Assembly (NCBI GenBank): GCA_963821815.1
Contig: CAWGFG010000006.1
Coordinates: forward strand, 3,410,001-3,474,000
DNA from: JASGTU01 sp963821815
Lineage (GTDB): Bacteria; Chloroflexota; Anaerolineae; Caldilineales; Caldilineaceae
DNA: 64,000 bases
Direction: 5' to 3'
In this document: positions 1 to 8,700 of the stretch, one piece after another
Numbering within the stretch: position 1 is the first letter of the stretch
Layout: each line of letters starts with the position of its first letter
The notes under the pieces: model-generated
What the model saw: the letters and a program-made list of their open reading frames with translations, nothing else
Told to the model about the DNA's origin: nothing
Database searches by the model: none
Position numbers and translations under genes: made by a program

Positions 1-160
1 TCGGCGGCGGAGTCGGCGTTGCCGGCTGCAGCACGCCTTGTGCTACGCGGTCAACTGTGGAGCACCCGATTCCCGTTGTCAGCAGCAACAATAGTACTGT
101 GACGGCGATCATTCGTTGTCTGTGGCGTAGTGTTCGTGTACTTGGTTTGTAAGCATTCAT
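1..160 (-). CDS. N-terminus of a putative lipoprotein (cut by window edge)
   Basis: Reading the minus strand from an ATG at 158-160, an open frame runs off the left edge (53 codons seen). It begins with a short basic segment (K, R, R, H-R-Q-R), then a hydrophobic stretch (IAVTVLLLLLTTGIG) ending in a cysteine near residue 33, which resembles a lipoprotein signal peptide although the lipobox (G-I-G-C) is not canonical. It continues into a Pro/Thr-rich linker (PATPTPPP) like those in other secreted proteins of this window. A strong ribosome binding site, TTAGGAGG, lies about 11 bases upstream. The mature domain is outside the window, so no function can be given. Confidence 0.7.
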   Translation of the reverse strand, partial: MNAYKPSTRTLRHRQRMIAVTVLLLLLTTGIGCSTVDRVAQGVLQPATPTPPP

Positions 161-402
161 CTTCCTGTTTCCCCTCCTAATGACTGTACTGCGAGGATTT
201 TAGCACAACGGCAGGCAAGTCTTCCAGGTTCCGATTAGGCTTCATGTAGAACATCTCGGCAGTCTGGATACTCTGGAGTACACAACTCAACAGGTCTCTC
301 TGGAGACGCTTTCGTATTTGCGACAGCGTATATGGCCTGCCCCTGATGCAGTGATTAGGGTTTCGAAGCGGGGTTTACATGAATGGGTGCGATAGTTGCC
401 GT

Positions 403-1209
403 CTAGCCATTTTCACTGGCGCGGAACTGGTTAAATATCTCATAGAGGACAACCGCCGTGGCGATGGAAAGATTGAGCGAGTCGCTGCTGCCCACCATAG
501 GAATGCGCACAATGCTGTCGCAGAGCGCCTGCTCCTCTGGCGAGAGCCCATGTTGTTCGCTGCCCATGAAGAGCAGGAGAGGCTTACCGTATGAAACTGC
601 CTGATAGTCCGCTGCCGCCGAATCCGATGTACCCACAACCTGACAGTGAAAGCGCTCCTTCCAGTGCGTAAGCTGCGCCAAATCTGCACGCACGACGCGC
701 TGCCGGAAGAGCGCGCCCATGCTTGCGCGCACTGCCGCCGGACTGAAGGGGTCCGTCGTGTTGCCCAGCAGGATCACGCCTGTGCAGCCGACGGCATCGC
801 AGGTTCGGAGAATGGCGCCTAAATTACCTGGATCCTGAACGCCGGAGAGAACTGTCCAAAACGCATCGGCGTCCAGCCGCACATCGTCCGCTGCCGTCCA
901 GTTTTGATTGGCGACCAGGCCCAGTCCCTGCGGATGATCCTTTAGCGAGAAGCTCTGGAAGACATCGTCCGCGACCTCCACGCATGGCACGCCGTGCTGC
1001 TGTTGCTCTTGCACGAGTTGCTTAGCGAAATCACTGGTCAGCAGATTCGGCGCAACGACGATGCTATCGATAGCGGTTCCGGCTGCGACGGCTTCGGCGA
1101 CGATGCGGATTCCCTCCGCGTAGAACAGCCCGCTACGTTCCCGCTCCTTACGATTGTGCAGCGCCCGGATTTTCTTGACTGTGGCGTTGTTCCGGCTGGT
1201 GATGAGCAT
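403..1209 (-). CDS. TrmH/SpoU-family RNA 2'-O-methyltransferase
   Basis: A SPOUT-class methyltransferase predicted to transfer a methyl group from S-adenosylmethionine to a ribose 2'-OH in rRNA or tRNA. The N-terminal ~90 residues (ITSRNNATVKKIRAL) match the substrate-binding domain of the family. The three SPOUT motifs follow: VQDPGNLGAILRTCDAVG, the segment around FSPAAVRASMGA, and the C-terminal FMGSEQHGLSPE plus SDSLNLSIATAVVLYE, which form the trefoil knot. The frame is open 12 codons further upstream, but homologues start at MLITSRN, so 1209 is preferred. About 268 residues, normal for the family. It stands alone on the minus strand. The exact RNA target cannot be told from sequence. 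Confidence 0.93.
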   Translation of the reverse strand: MLITSRNNATVKKIRALHNRKERERSGLFYAEGIRIVAEAVAAGTAIDSIVVAPNLLTSDFAKQLVQEQQQHGVPCVEVADDVFQSFSLKDHPQGLGLVANQNWTAADDVRLDADAFWTVLSGVQDPGNLGAILRTCDAVGCTGVILLGNTTDPFSPAAVRASMGALFRQRVVRADLAQLTHWKERFHCQVVGTSDSAAADYQAVSYGKPLLLFMGSEQHGLSPEEQALCDSIVRIPMVGSSDSLNLSIATAVVLYEIFNQFRASENG

Positions 1210-1400
1210 TCGTGTTCGCTTTCTATGCGCGAGAAAAGTTGCCACTAGTATAGCGCAAATAGGGTGCGCTTGGCTGACTCGCCGCGAACCTAGTCTGCCT
1301 TTATGAAAACATTTACCCGTGTCCGGGGCAACGGCGATGGCTTTGAGAATTGAAAAAGCGCCCAGCGATTGCTAGGCGCTACAGGTATCTGGGGTTAAGT

Positions 1401-2246
1401 CTACCAGTGATCGGCGGGCGGCCTACGATGTTTGGCGGCAACAACCTGCTCGCTCTTACCGTCCGCAGAAATCACATCCTGCTCACAAAACTTGTAGCCG
1501 ACCCCGCGCACGGTTACCAATCGATGCGGCTGCGAGGGATCATCCTCTAACTTTTTGCGCAGGCGTCGTATGGCCAGTTCTACAATATTCGAGTTGGTCT
1601 CGGAGGCTTCGTAACCCCAGACGGTCTCGAGTAGATAATCCTTGCTCATAGGCCGCTCGGGATTCGACATGAGCGTGTGCAGCAGACGATACTCCGTGCG
1701 TGTCAGTTCCACCAGGATGCCAGCCACTGTCGCAGCACGCAGGTCACTATCCAGCTTTACGTCGCCGTGCTCCAGCACCTGCACGAATTCACTTTCTGTT
1801 TTGCCGTTGGCCCTGCGCAGGATGGCGCGTATACGAGCTTCCACCTCTTTAAAAGTGAATGGCTTGGTGATGTAGGTGTCTGCGCCCAATTCCAGACCGA
1901 GAATGATATCCTCGGAACGGTTGAGCGCCGTCAGCATGACGATGGGCACAGCCGAAAGTTTGCGGATTTCCGCACAGACTTCAAAACCGTCCATACCTGG
2001 CATGAGGATATCCAGCATCACCAGGTCGAAATGGTATTCGATGAAGTGCGTCAGCGCCTCGCTTCCATCCTTGGCAACGACCACTTGATAGCCCATACGT
2101 TGAAGCGAAAGCTGCAACAGATTGCGAATGACCTTCTCGTCATCCACAACCAGGACCCGAATTACATCGGGATCGTTGGTGAGATCAACAGTCAGTGCGT
2201 CTATATCCTGCATTGTCGCCTGTAATGATGAGGATCCGACGTACAT
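1401..2246 (-). CDS. OmpR/PhoB-family response regulator (orphan)
   Basis: Two-component response regulator with an N-terminal receiver domain (roughly residues 30-145; phosphoacceptor Asp in VMLDILMPGMDG; acidic pair in VVDDEKV; Lys in YITKPF) and a C-terminal winged-helix DNA-binding domain (roughly 165-260; LTRTEYRLLHTLMSNPERPMS ... VRGVGYKF). It carries an unusual ~28-residue N-terminal extension before the receiver; the start at 2246 is supported by an AGGAAG ribosome site 5-6 bases upstream. The short tail after GYKF is basic (KHRRPP). No histidine kinase gene is adjacent, so the partner and target genes are unknown. Confidence 0.93.
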   Translation of the reverse strand: MYVGSSSLQATMQDIDALTVDLTNDPDVIRVLVVDDEKVIRNLLQLSLQRMGYQVVVAKDGSEALTHFIEYHFDLVMLDILMPGMDGFEVCAEIRKLSAVPIVMLTALNRSEDIILGLELGADTYITKPFTFKEVEARIRAILRRANGKTESEFVQVLEHGDVKLDSDLRAATVAGILVELTRTEYRLLHTLMSNPERPMSKDYLLETVWGYEASETNSNIVELAIRRLRKKLEDDPSQPHRLVTVRGVGYKFCEQDVISADGKSEQVVAAKHRRPPADHW

Positions 2247-3008
2247 ACCGACTTCCTAGTGCTAAAGTGAATGAGTGCTCAGCGATTCAACGAATGTGAC
2301 TGTCACGTCCCATTGATGGGCTACTTTGGGACCACCTGTGAACGCTGCGTAACCTTAACTGAACGCTTCCTGCCAGTCTGAGGCTGTCATTTGGACAGCG
2401 ACGTGACACACAAGCGGCTCTATCTGTCATTTATGCTAACATACGGCGCTTTCTCTGCAATGAGACAATCGTCGTATGCGCGCCGCTGCCATTCCGGCTG
2501 TCATCTAGACCTTCAGACCAACATTCTTGACGAGCATGTATTTGCTCGCATGGTTCGTGGCACTATGGCGCGGCAATTCCACTGTTATGTGAACGAGGCA
2601 AGTAGGTGGTATGCCTGGCATTGGATCGCTAATTTTGCGCTGCTATTCTATTTAGATTCAAAGGATTCTGTAGGCAAGAGCCCGCATTTCACTTTGAATG
2701 GTCTGTCTTTCTGGCAACAATATGAGGCGGCTCTATGGGACTTGTTATTGTTCAGAGCCGAGATTACGCCTGTCTGTTCTATCTGCTTTATCTGTTTTGT
2801 TTGTAGCTGTCTGACTACTTTTCTACGTATTCTTGTGTTTCGTGTGCGTCAACCTTCAATCGGCAGTATATACGCTTATAATATATCGCCTGAGCGCATG
2901 CTGAGCAAGTGGACATTAACCACTGCAGGGTTGCCGATACCTCTTTGCCGGTACTTCTCTACCGCTCAACTTGCATTGCGTTGGATTGTGACGAATACGC
3001 CGCAAGCA
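2247..3008. other. Non-coding interval, no feature recognised
   Basis: About 760 bases between two response-regulator genes that are both transcribed leftward. A 217-codon open frame on the plus strand (2391-3044) has a translation rich in Cys, Trp and aromatic residues, no recognisable motif, and runs antisense into the downstream gene, so I do not call it. The part around 2760-2830 is pyrimidine-rich with repeated TCTG/TCTAT words. No convincing RNA gene or terminator was seen. Confidence 0.5.
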
Positions 3009-3677
3009 CTACATCGACGGCTGCACGTCATCAAGGGACGTTAGGCCTTCCTTTAGCGCATAGAGCGCCGCCTGCGTACGGTTGGCTAGGTGCAGTTTGC
3101 TCAAGATATTGCTGACATGTGTGCGCACGGTGCGCTCGCTGATGATCAGCTTGTCGGCGATATCCTGGTTGGAAAGACCCCGTGCCACGAGCACCAGCAC
3201 CTCCGCTTCACGCTCCGTCAGCGGCTCTTCGGAAGGCGGCAAGCTGGTGGGGCGGTTGAGCTCGCGGATGAGCTTGCGAGCAATAGCGGGGTGAAGCGAT
3301 GACTCACCATGGTGCACATCCACAATAGCCTGCAGCAGATCCTGGCTGGAGGTTTCCTTGAGCAGATAACCCAAGGCGCCAGCCTTAATTGCAGCGAAGA
3401 CTTTGTCGTCATCGGAGAAGCTTGTCAGCACAAGAATGCGCGCATTAGGATTCTCGGCCTTGATCTCCTCGATGGCTTCGATGCCTGTTTTGCGCGGCAT
3501 AGCCAAGTCCATAAGGATCACGTCGGGGTTGTATGCGCGCGTCTTCAACACGGCTTCAACACCGTCCGCCGCCTCAGACACAACCTCGATGCCTTCAACA
3601 TCTTCCAACAGAGCGACAAGACCGCCACGAACAATCGTGTGATCTTCGGCAATGAGTACGCGGATAGTCTCAGTCAT
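3009..3677 (-). CDS. NarL/FixJ-family response regulator (orphan)
   Basis: Response regulator with a receiver domain (about residues 5-120; Asp in VILMDLAMPRKTG, Lys in GYLLKETSS) and a C-terminal LuxR-type helix-turn-helix (about 150-212; LTEREAEVLVLVARGLSNQ and SERTVRTHVSNILSKL). It presumably binds DNA as a phosphorylated dimer. The frame extends to 3737, but the ATG at 3675-3677 (MTETIRVLIAEDH) fits family starts and has GTGGGA upstream. No sensor kinase is beside it. It lies directly next to the origin-like region at 3.8-4.2 kb, so its upstream DNA contains DnaA-box-like sequences. Confidence 0.93.
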   Translation of the reverse strand: MTETIRVLIAEDHTIVRGGLVALLEDVEGIEVVSEAADGVEAVLKTRAYNPDVILMDLAMPRKTGIEAIEEIKAENPNARILVLTSFSDDDKVFAAIKAGALGYLLKETSSQDLLQAIVDVHHGESSLHPAIARKLIRELNRPTSLPPSEEPLTEREAEVLVLVARGLSNQDIADKLIISERTVRTHVSNILSKLHLANRTQAALYALKEGLTSLDDVQPSM

Positions 3678-3821
3678 TTCTACATTCCCACTCGCCATAA
3701 GGCGTGTTGTCCCTTGATTCGCTATTCTATTCCGCAACTGCCTGGTTATAGGCAGTTCAATAAATACGAAAGCACAGCAATTTTCGGTACTCTGAGGCTG
3801 CGTTCGACGATGGACGTCAAT

Positions 3822-4182
3822 CGATCCACAACTATGGATAACCTGTCAGTAAATTGGTGGTGTGACTGGGGATATCTGCGAGCGTTTATCCCCATGTATC
3901 CACACACTAGTAGTTTTGGAATTGCGCCCTACTAGATGTTGTATACGCTCATCGTACACGCTTGTCTGTCTCCCAATTATTCTACAATGCACCCAGGATT
4001 TATCCAACCCCAACATTTTTCACAGGATCCCTTATCGAGGTCGCTCACCTCTGGGTATTGTCCGGAGTTGGTCATAAATTCGCTTCTTCTTCGCGATATC
4101 CCCATTATCCACAGTGCCTATGACTACTACTCTTATACTCTATACTACTCTGTAATATTGAGAATCTCCGTTGTTATCCCCA
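3822..4182. other. Candidate chromosomal replication origin (oriC-like DnaA box cluster)
   Basis: Between two divergently placed genes lies ~550 bp of non-coding DNA with many matches to the DnaA box TTATCCACA. Seen: CGATCCACA 3822-3830, TATGGATAA 3833-3841 (reverse of TTATCCATA), TGGGGATAT 3867-3875 (reverse), TTATCCCCA 3886-3894, GTATCCACA 3896-3904, TTATCCAAC 4000-4008, the abutting pair ATATCCCCA 4096-4104 + TTATCCACA 4105-4113, and TTATCCCCA 4174-4182. After the abutting pair and a 10-base spacer comes CTACTACTCTTATAC (from 4124), whose complementary strand read 3'->5' is GAT GAT GAG AAT, close to the DnaA-trio pattern, and then an AT-rich stretch. No dnaA or dnaN is in the window, so the call rests on architecture alone. 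Confidence 0.6.
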
Positions 4183-4225
4183 GCGAACAACTTTTTGCGC
4201 TGATGCAAATGACGCACCAAGACCC

Positions 4226-4810
4226 TCACGGGCGTCGCATACCCGGCTTCTCGTCGACCATAGGGTGGTAGATCATGGATGATGCCGCCGTTTCACCGTC
4301 GTCCGGAAGTTGTATATTTTCTGGGTTTAGGTAGGCCAGTGGATCACTGAATCCGCCCCATCCGTCCAATCGATTGTACGGGTTCGTGCGAATGGCGAAG
4401 TGAAGGTGCGGCGGCACGTTTAGCCGGTTGGCGCCGGAATAGGCAAGCAACTGGTTGCGCTTCACCCGCTGCCCTGCCTCAACTTCGATGGTGCTGAGAA
4501 GGGCGTACAACGACTCGCCCCAACGATGCTCCATCTTCACGTATCGCTCAAATCCCCCGGCTTCGTTGCTGATTTCCATCACACGACCGTCGTCCACGGC
4601 ATAGAGTGCAGTGCCCGGCTCCATTTCGAAGTCGATGCCAGGATGGCCTCTTAGCGCCGTATTGTTGTAGTCAAATTGTCCATAGAATTCTGGAAATTGG
4701 CCGAAGAACTGGATAATGCGGTGCGGCTCGTCGAAGGGCGTGCTCAAATAGATGCCTTCGGGCTCATAGAGTCCCGCTTCCAGCGGGTGGTTTGTGAAAC
4801 GATACTTCAT
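4226..4810 (-). CDS. M23-family (LytM-like) metallopeptidase
   Basis: A 194-residue protein containing the M23 peptidase fold, which usually cleaves peptidoglycan cross-bridges using a zinc ion. Visible zinc-site motifs are H56-x3-D60 (HPGID) and H135-x-H137 (HLHFA); the segment VDDGRVMEI ... VKMEHRWGES is the typical core beta-sheet with its conserved glycine-rich loops. There is no signal peptide or membrane segment, which is unusual for a wall hydrolase, so it could act in the cytoplasm or leave by another route. It starts at ATG 4810 with GAGG about 8 bases upstream. It borders the origin-like region on its 3' side. Substrate not predictable. Confidence 0.85.
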   Translation of the reverse strand: MKYRFTNHPLEAGLYEPEGIYLSTPFDEPHRIIQFFGQFPEFYGQFDYNNTALRGHPGIDFEMEPGTALYAVDDGRVMEISNEAGGFERYVKMEHRWGESLYALLSTIEVEAGQRVKRNQLLAYSGANRLNVPPHLHFAIRTNPYNRLDGWGGFSDPLAYLNPENIQLPDDGETAASSMIYHPMVDEKPGMRRP

Positions 4811-5149
4811 GGCTCCAACCTCAATAAAGAACCTGCTTCAGCATACGACGAATATCCCTCTGTCTGCGATCACGCTACAGCCTCGTTGCTTGTGAGAGAG
4901 CAATCTACGGCAATTTTCATCTGACACAATTCTAACACTATGATAACGCAGTGTAGTCAATGGACTGGTATGCTTGATACTGATGGCTTGATAAGTCAGC
5001 TTGTGACTCATAGGCCCGAAGCGATGTGCTGGCAATAGATTCGACAAAGCGCAGCTGGAGGCGTATACTTCGCCGGGTATGCTGGGTTGTGTCATCGGAT
5101 AACAAAGATCCAGCGTCGGTCGTCAGGTATGTGTTAGGAGACAGTTCAA
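4811..5149. other. Intergenic, nothing recognised
   Basis: About 340 bases between the 5' ends of the divergent M23 peptidase and FmdB-like genes. It should hold both promoters, but no box pair stands out clearly enough to call. Confidence 0.4.
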
Positions 5150-5536
5150 GTGCCAATTTACGAATACATTTGTCATGACTGTGGTCATGAATTTGAAAAG
5201 ATCGTCGGATGGTCGGAAGATGCGCCTGCCTGTGTCGCCTGTGGCGGGCATCATGTTTCACGTCAGCTCAGTCCGCCCGCCATTCATTTCAAAGGCAGCG
5301 GTTGGTACATTACGGACAGCAGATCGGGCCAAAAGGGCAAGAACGGCGCCAACGGTGTTAGCGGCTCGAGTAACGATGACAAGAGCAGTAGCGAGAAGGC
5401 GACTGCTGATAAAAATTCAAGTTCCAGCAACGGAAACGGTAACGGAGACAGCACTGCGGCTGCCAGCGATTCCAAGAGCGACTCCATTACCACGACCGAG
5501 TCAAGTTCCAAAGAATCAGCTAAAGCGTCCAACTAG
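5150..5536 (+). CDS. FmdB-family zinc-ribbon regulatory protein
   Basis: Small protein with the FmdB/CxxC_CxxC_SSSS zinc ribbon at residues 1-45: MPIYEYICHDCGHEFEKI ... CVACGG, two CxxC knuckles that should bind one zinc. The segment after it (SPPAIHFKGSGWYITD) is also characteristic of the family. The remaining ~75 residues are a low-complexity Ser/Asn/Lys/Gly/Asp tail with no predicted fold. It starts at GTG (5150) with TTAGGAG 9 bases upstream. Some members are linked to regulation of formamidase/amidase genes, but most are uncharacterised. A palindrome and a hairpin follow within 100 bases. Confidence 0.9.
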   Translation: MPIYEYICHDCGHEFEKIVGWSEDAPACVACGGHHVSRQLSPPAIHFKGSGWYITDSRSGQKGKNGANGVSGSSNDDKSSSEKATADKNSSSSNGNGNGDSTAAASDSKSDSITTTESSSKESAKASN

Positions 5537-5546
5537 GACTGCGCCA

Positions 5547-5562
5547 TGCACGCTAGCGTGCA
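5547..5562. repeat. 16-bp perfect palindrome
   Basis: TGCACGCTAGCGTGCA, 10 bases after the stop of the FmdB-like gene. It could be part of the terminator or a protein-binding site; there is no T-run after it. Confidence 0.4.
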
Positions 5563-5617
5563 GATCACATAAACGGCCAAGTCTCTAGTTGACCAGCCAC
5601 ATCAAGTACTGCAACAG

Positions 5618-5636
5618 CCGGTCCCGAACGGACCGG
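5618..5636 (+). terminator. Hairpin between convergent genes, possible terminator
   Basis: CCGGTCC / GGACCGG, a 7-bp perfect stem with a CGAAC loop, followed by TTTA. It lies between the convergent FmdB-like gene and the large repeat protein gene and could end transcription from the left. The T-run is weak. Confidence 0.45.
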
Positions 5637-5747
5637 TTTACGCTTGCTAACGTCAAATAGCGCGCTGGGCAATGCTACATCGCATCATGTACATGCACCG
5701 GCGTCAATCCAACATCATTATGCAGTTGATATCGAACGCCCCACCCG

Positions 5748-8700
5748 CTATTCACCGTCTGTGCCGTCTTTCGAATGCACGATGAAGATGGCAGCCAAGC
5801 CGATGACGCCCAGAATTCCGAACATTATAGCGCCCGTAAATAGACGTGCCAGCATTGCGCCTCCAGCGCCCACAAAGCCCATCCAGTCTTGTTCAGCTGT
5901 GGCTCGCACGATATCGTCTTGTAAAACGGTCTCTTCGCTCTTCTCCGACTCAGCTGGACTCTCGGCGCTGCCGGACGGCGTCACGGTCGGTTCAGGCGTC
6001 CTTTTGGCTTTGGCGCCAGATAACTCGAAACTACACGCCTTCACGGTGACGTCGTCGATATAGGCTGCCGAGGCGCCGCCAACGCCGTCATTGTTCACAG
6101 CGAAGACGATGCGTACGCGCTTGCCGGCTAAGTCGGTCATGTCGTAGTTAGCCGCCAGCCACATGCGTTTGTCCGTGATGTCGCCAACCACTCGCGCGAT
6201 GAACTGACCGGACTCGGCATCGTATATGTCGATGTATTGCAGATCGCCTGGGCCCGGATCCTCTTCGTGCAACGGGTAGTAGCGCAGGCTCAGAATGATA
6301 GTGGTGACATCTTCCGGCAGGTCAACTTCTTGGGAGACAGCGCTGATACTGGCTGTGTTGTTGCCATCCACGATACCCAGCCGCATAGAATGACCTTCAT
6401 TGCCGAAGACGACGTCCTCACTGATAGCGGCAGGGCGGTCGCTGTCAAATATGCGCCAACCGGTTCTGCCGTCTTCGAAATCTCCGTTCACGATGAGCTC
6501 AACACACTGACCATTATCAGATGTATTGTCCTTGTCGGCGGTTGCGCCTTCTTTATCTTCTAAAGTTGGGCGGGGCTCAGCGGTTGCTGCCTCCGGCGGC
6601 GTGGTGGAAGGAGCCTTGGAGGGTTCCGCTTGGCTGGTTACTGACGGTGTGGTTGTCGCGGTCGGCGAAGGCGGTGGCGTAGCTGCGCGAGTCGCTTCCA
6701 TGGCGGCGACTGCCGTCTCTTCTGCTATGGGCGTCAGGCTCCACATGCCGCTCTTCGATTTCTGCGCCTCTGTTTGCGCAGCCAGTAGCCGAGCTTCATA
6801 CTTGCTGCCCGCTACGGACGGGGCTAGGACGGCAAACCCGCCGCGCACCATCTCTGCGTTGGCCATGGCGCCGTCCTCCAGGAAGACGAACGCTTCCAGG
6901 GGTTTTAGATCGGCCGTCTGAAATTCGTCTTCAGCCTGATCTGTGGCGCTCTTCTTGGCATCTTTCTGTGCGCTTTCATCATCCTCATCGGTTGCGACGT
7001 CGCTCAATTCGATATAGACAGTTTCACCCATGACCAAGGCGCGATTAGCGGCTGTTGATACCTCTCCCGCATCCGTGTCCGGGTTGGGTGCAATGATGTC
7101 CGCATAACGAACCACCCGCTGCACATAGGCCGGTCCTGCGGCGTCAGTCGACTGGATGAGCGTCTCTACGCCCTCGTCGTCGCCGGACATGAATTGAATG
7201 GGCAGGATACCTTTTTCAATACGGTTTGCGGAAGGCAGCGCGCCGATGATGACCTCGATGGTCTGACCGTCGAGCACATCGGTGACGGTGGCCTCAACTG
7301 CGCCATCCGGAATGGCGGGCAACGGCGTCGGTGCAGGCGTCTCTTCCGCTGCAGCACGACCATCTTTCTGGACAAGCGGCGGGATTTCCGTGGCGGTAGG
7401 CGACTCTGTCGGCGTTGCCGTCACCGTTGCCGTGTTTGTGGGCGTCCCCGGCGGCGTTGACGCGCTCTGTTGGATTGAAACACCGGACGACTGCTGTGCT
7501 TGCACCGGCGTCAAGCGCGGGTCAGCCTGGTATTCGCTTTCCGGCTGAGTGCTGGATTGCGTCGTGCTCGGCTGGGGCTGACTGGGTGGCGGAATGCTTG
7601 GCGGCGGCTCGCTCGGTTGCGACGAACTTGGCTGCGGAACACTGGCTGCAGGTACGCTCTGCCCCGTGCTCCATTGGGCGCCGCCTTGTGGCGGCAGGCT
7701 GCCGGATGAAGAGTCTTGGGACGGTCCAGTCGGCGTCGTGTTGGACCATTGCGCGCCGCCGGACGCTCCTCCAGAACCACCACTTGATGCCGGCGGTTGA
7801 CTGGGCTGGCTGGGTTGGCTCGGTTGACTGGGCTGCTGTCCTCCAGTGGCTGGCTGCGGCTGGCTGTCGTACGGTTGCGGCCTTGCACCTTGCATACAGA
7901 TATCGACGCTTACATCATCCAAAAACATCCACGTCCGAGCCGGGGTACCGTCGTTGTACACGTTAAAGTAAACGTAGAACTTCTTGCCGATGAACTCGGA
8001 TAGGTCGATGGTCGTTTCTTGCCAGCCGGGGTTGTTGACGCGGATGCGCTGTAAAATGCGTAGGGTATCGCCGTTTTCGGCCAACAGGATGACCTCCTGT
8101 CGATCAACCTTATTGCTTGGTTGGGCATCCGGCTGCTCTTCGGTACCGTAGATGTGCCAGAAATGCAGACTCGCCGCCTGAGCGCTGGGCGGCAGTGCAA
8201 CAAGTTGCCGAATGGACGAATAACTCTGTTCCGGTCGCATAGCCGAGTCGGGCAGCGCACCCAAACGCATGGATCGCTGACCACTATATGCCTGCGCACC
8301 AGTATAATCGGCAGGAATGGGCGATTTTCCGAAGACCCAACCGGTATTGCTTTCCATGTCACCGTTGACTGCGACATTCTCGCATCCGCCGGGCTGCGTG
8401 GGCATGGGTGGAATGCCCGTTGGCGGCGGTGGAAGATTTGTAGGTCGCGGTGGTATCGGTGTTGGCCAGCCCGGGGTGGGCCAGCGCGTTGGTGTCGCCG
8501 GCGGAATATATTGCGGAGGTCCTAGCAATTCCCACGAACCCCGCCCCGCAGACGAGTAACGCCAGCGACCATCGCTTGCCACGCTGAATACGTCAGTCTT
8601 ACCGTCGCCGTTGAAGTCGCCAAAGCGCAGCTGATTCAGAGGCAGAGGATCCGATGCCAGCGGGACCCAGTTCGAAACTCCGCCTGGCGAGTAGAACCAC

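Noticed and set aside
2391..3044. Open frame of 217 codons on the plus strand between two response regulators
   Set aside because: The translation has no recognisable motif, odd Cys/Trp/aromatic content and runs antisense into a solid gene. No ribosome site.
3678..3935. Open frames across the origin-like block (3309-3935, 3936-4271)
   Set aside because: They cross the response-regulator gene antisense and have no motif; the block has the base pattern of non-coding DNA with many DnaA-box-like words.
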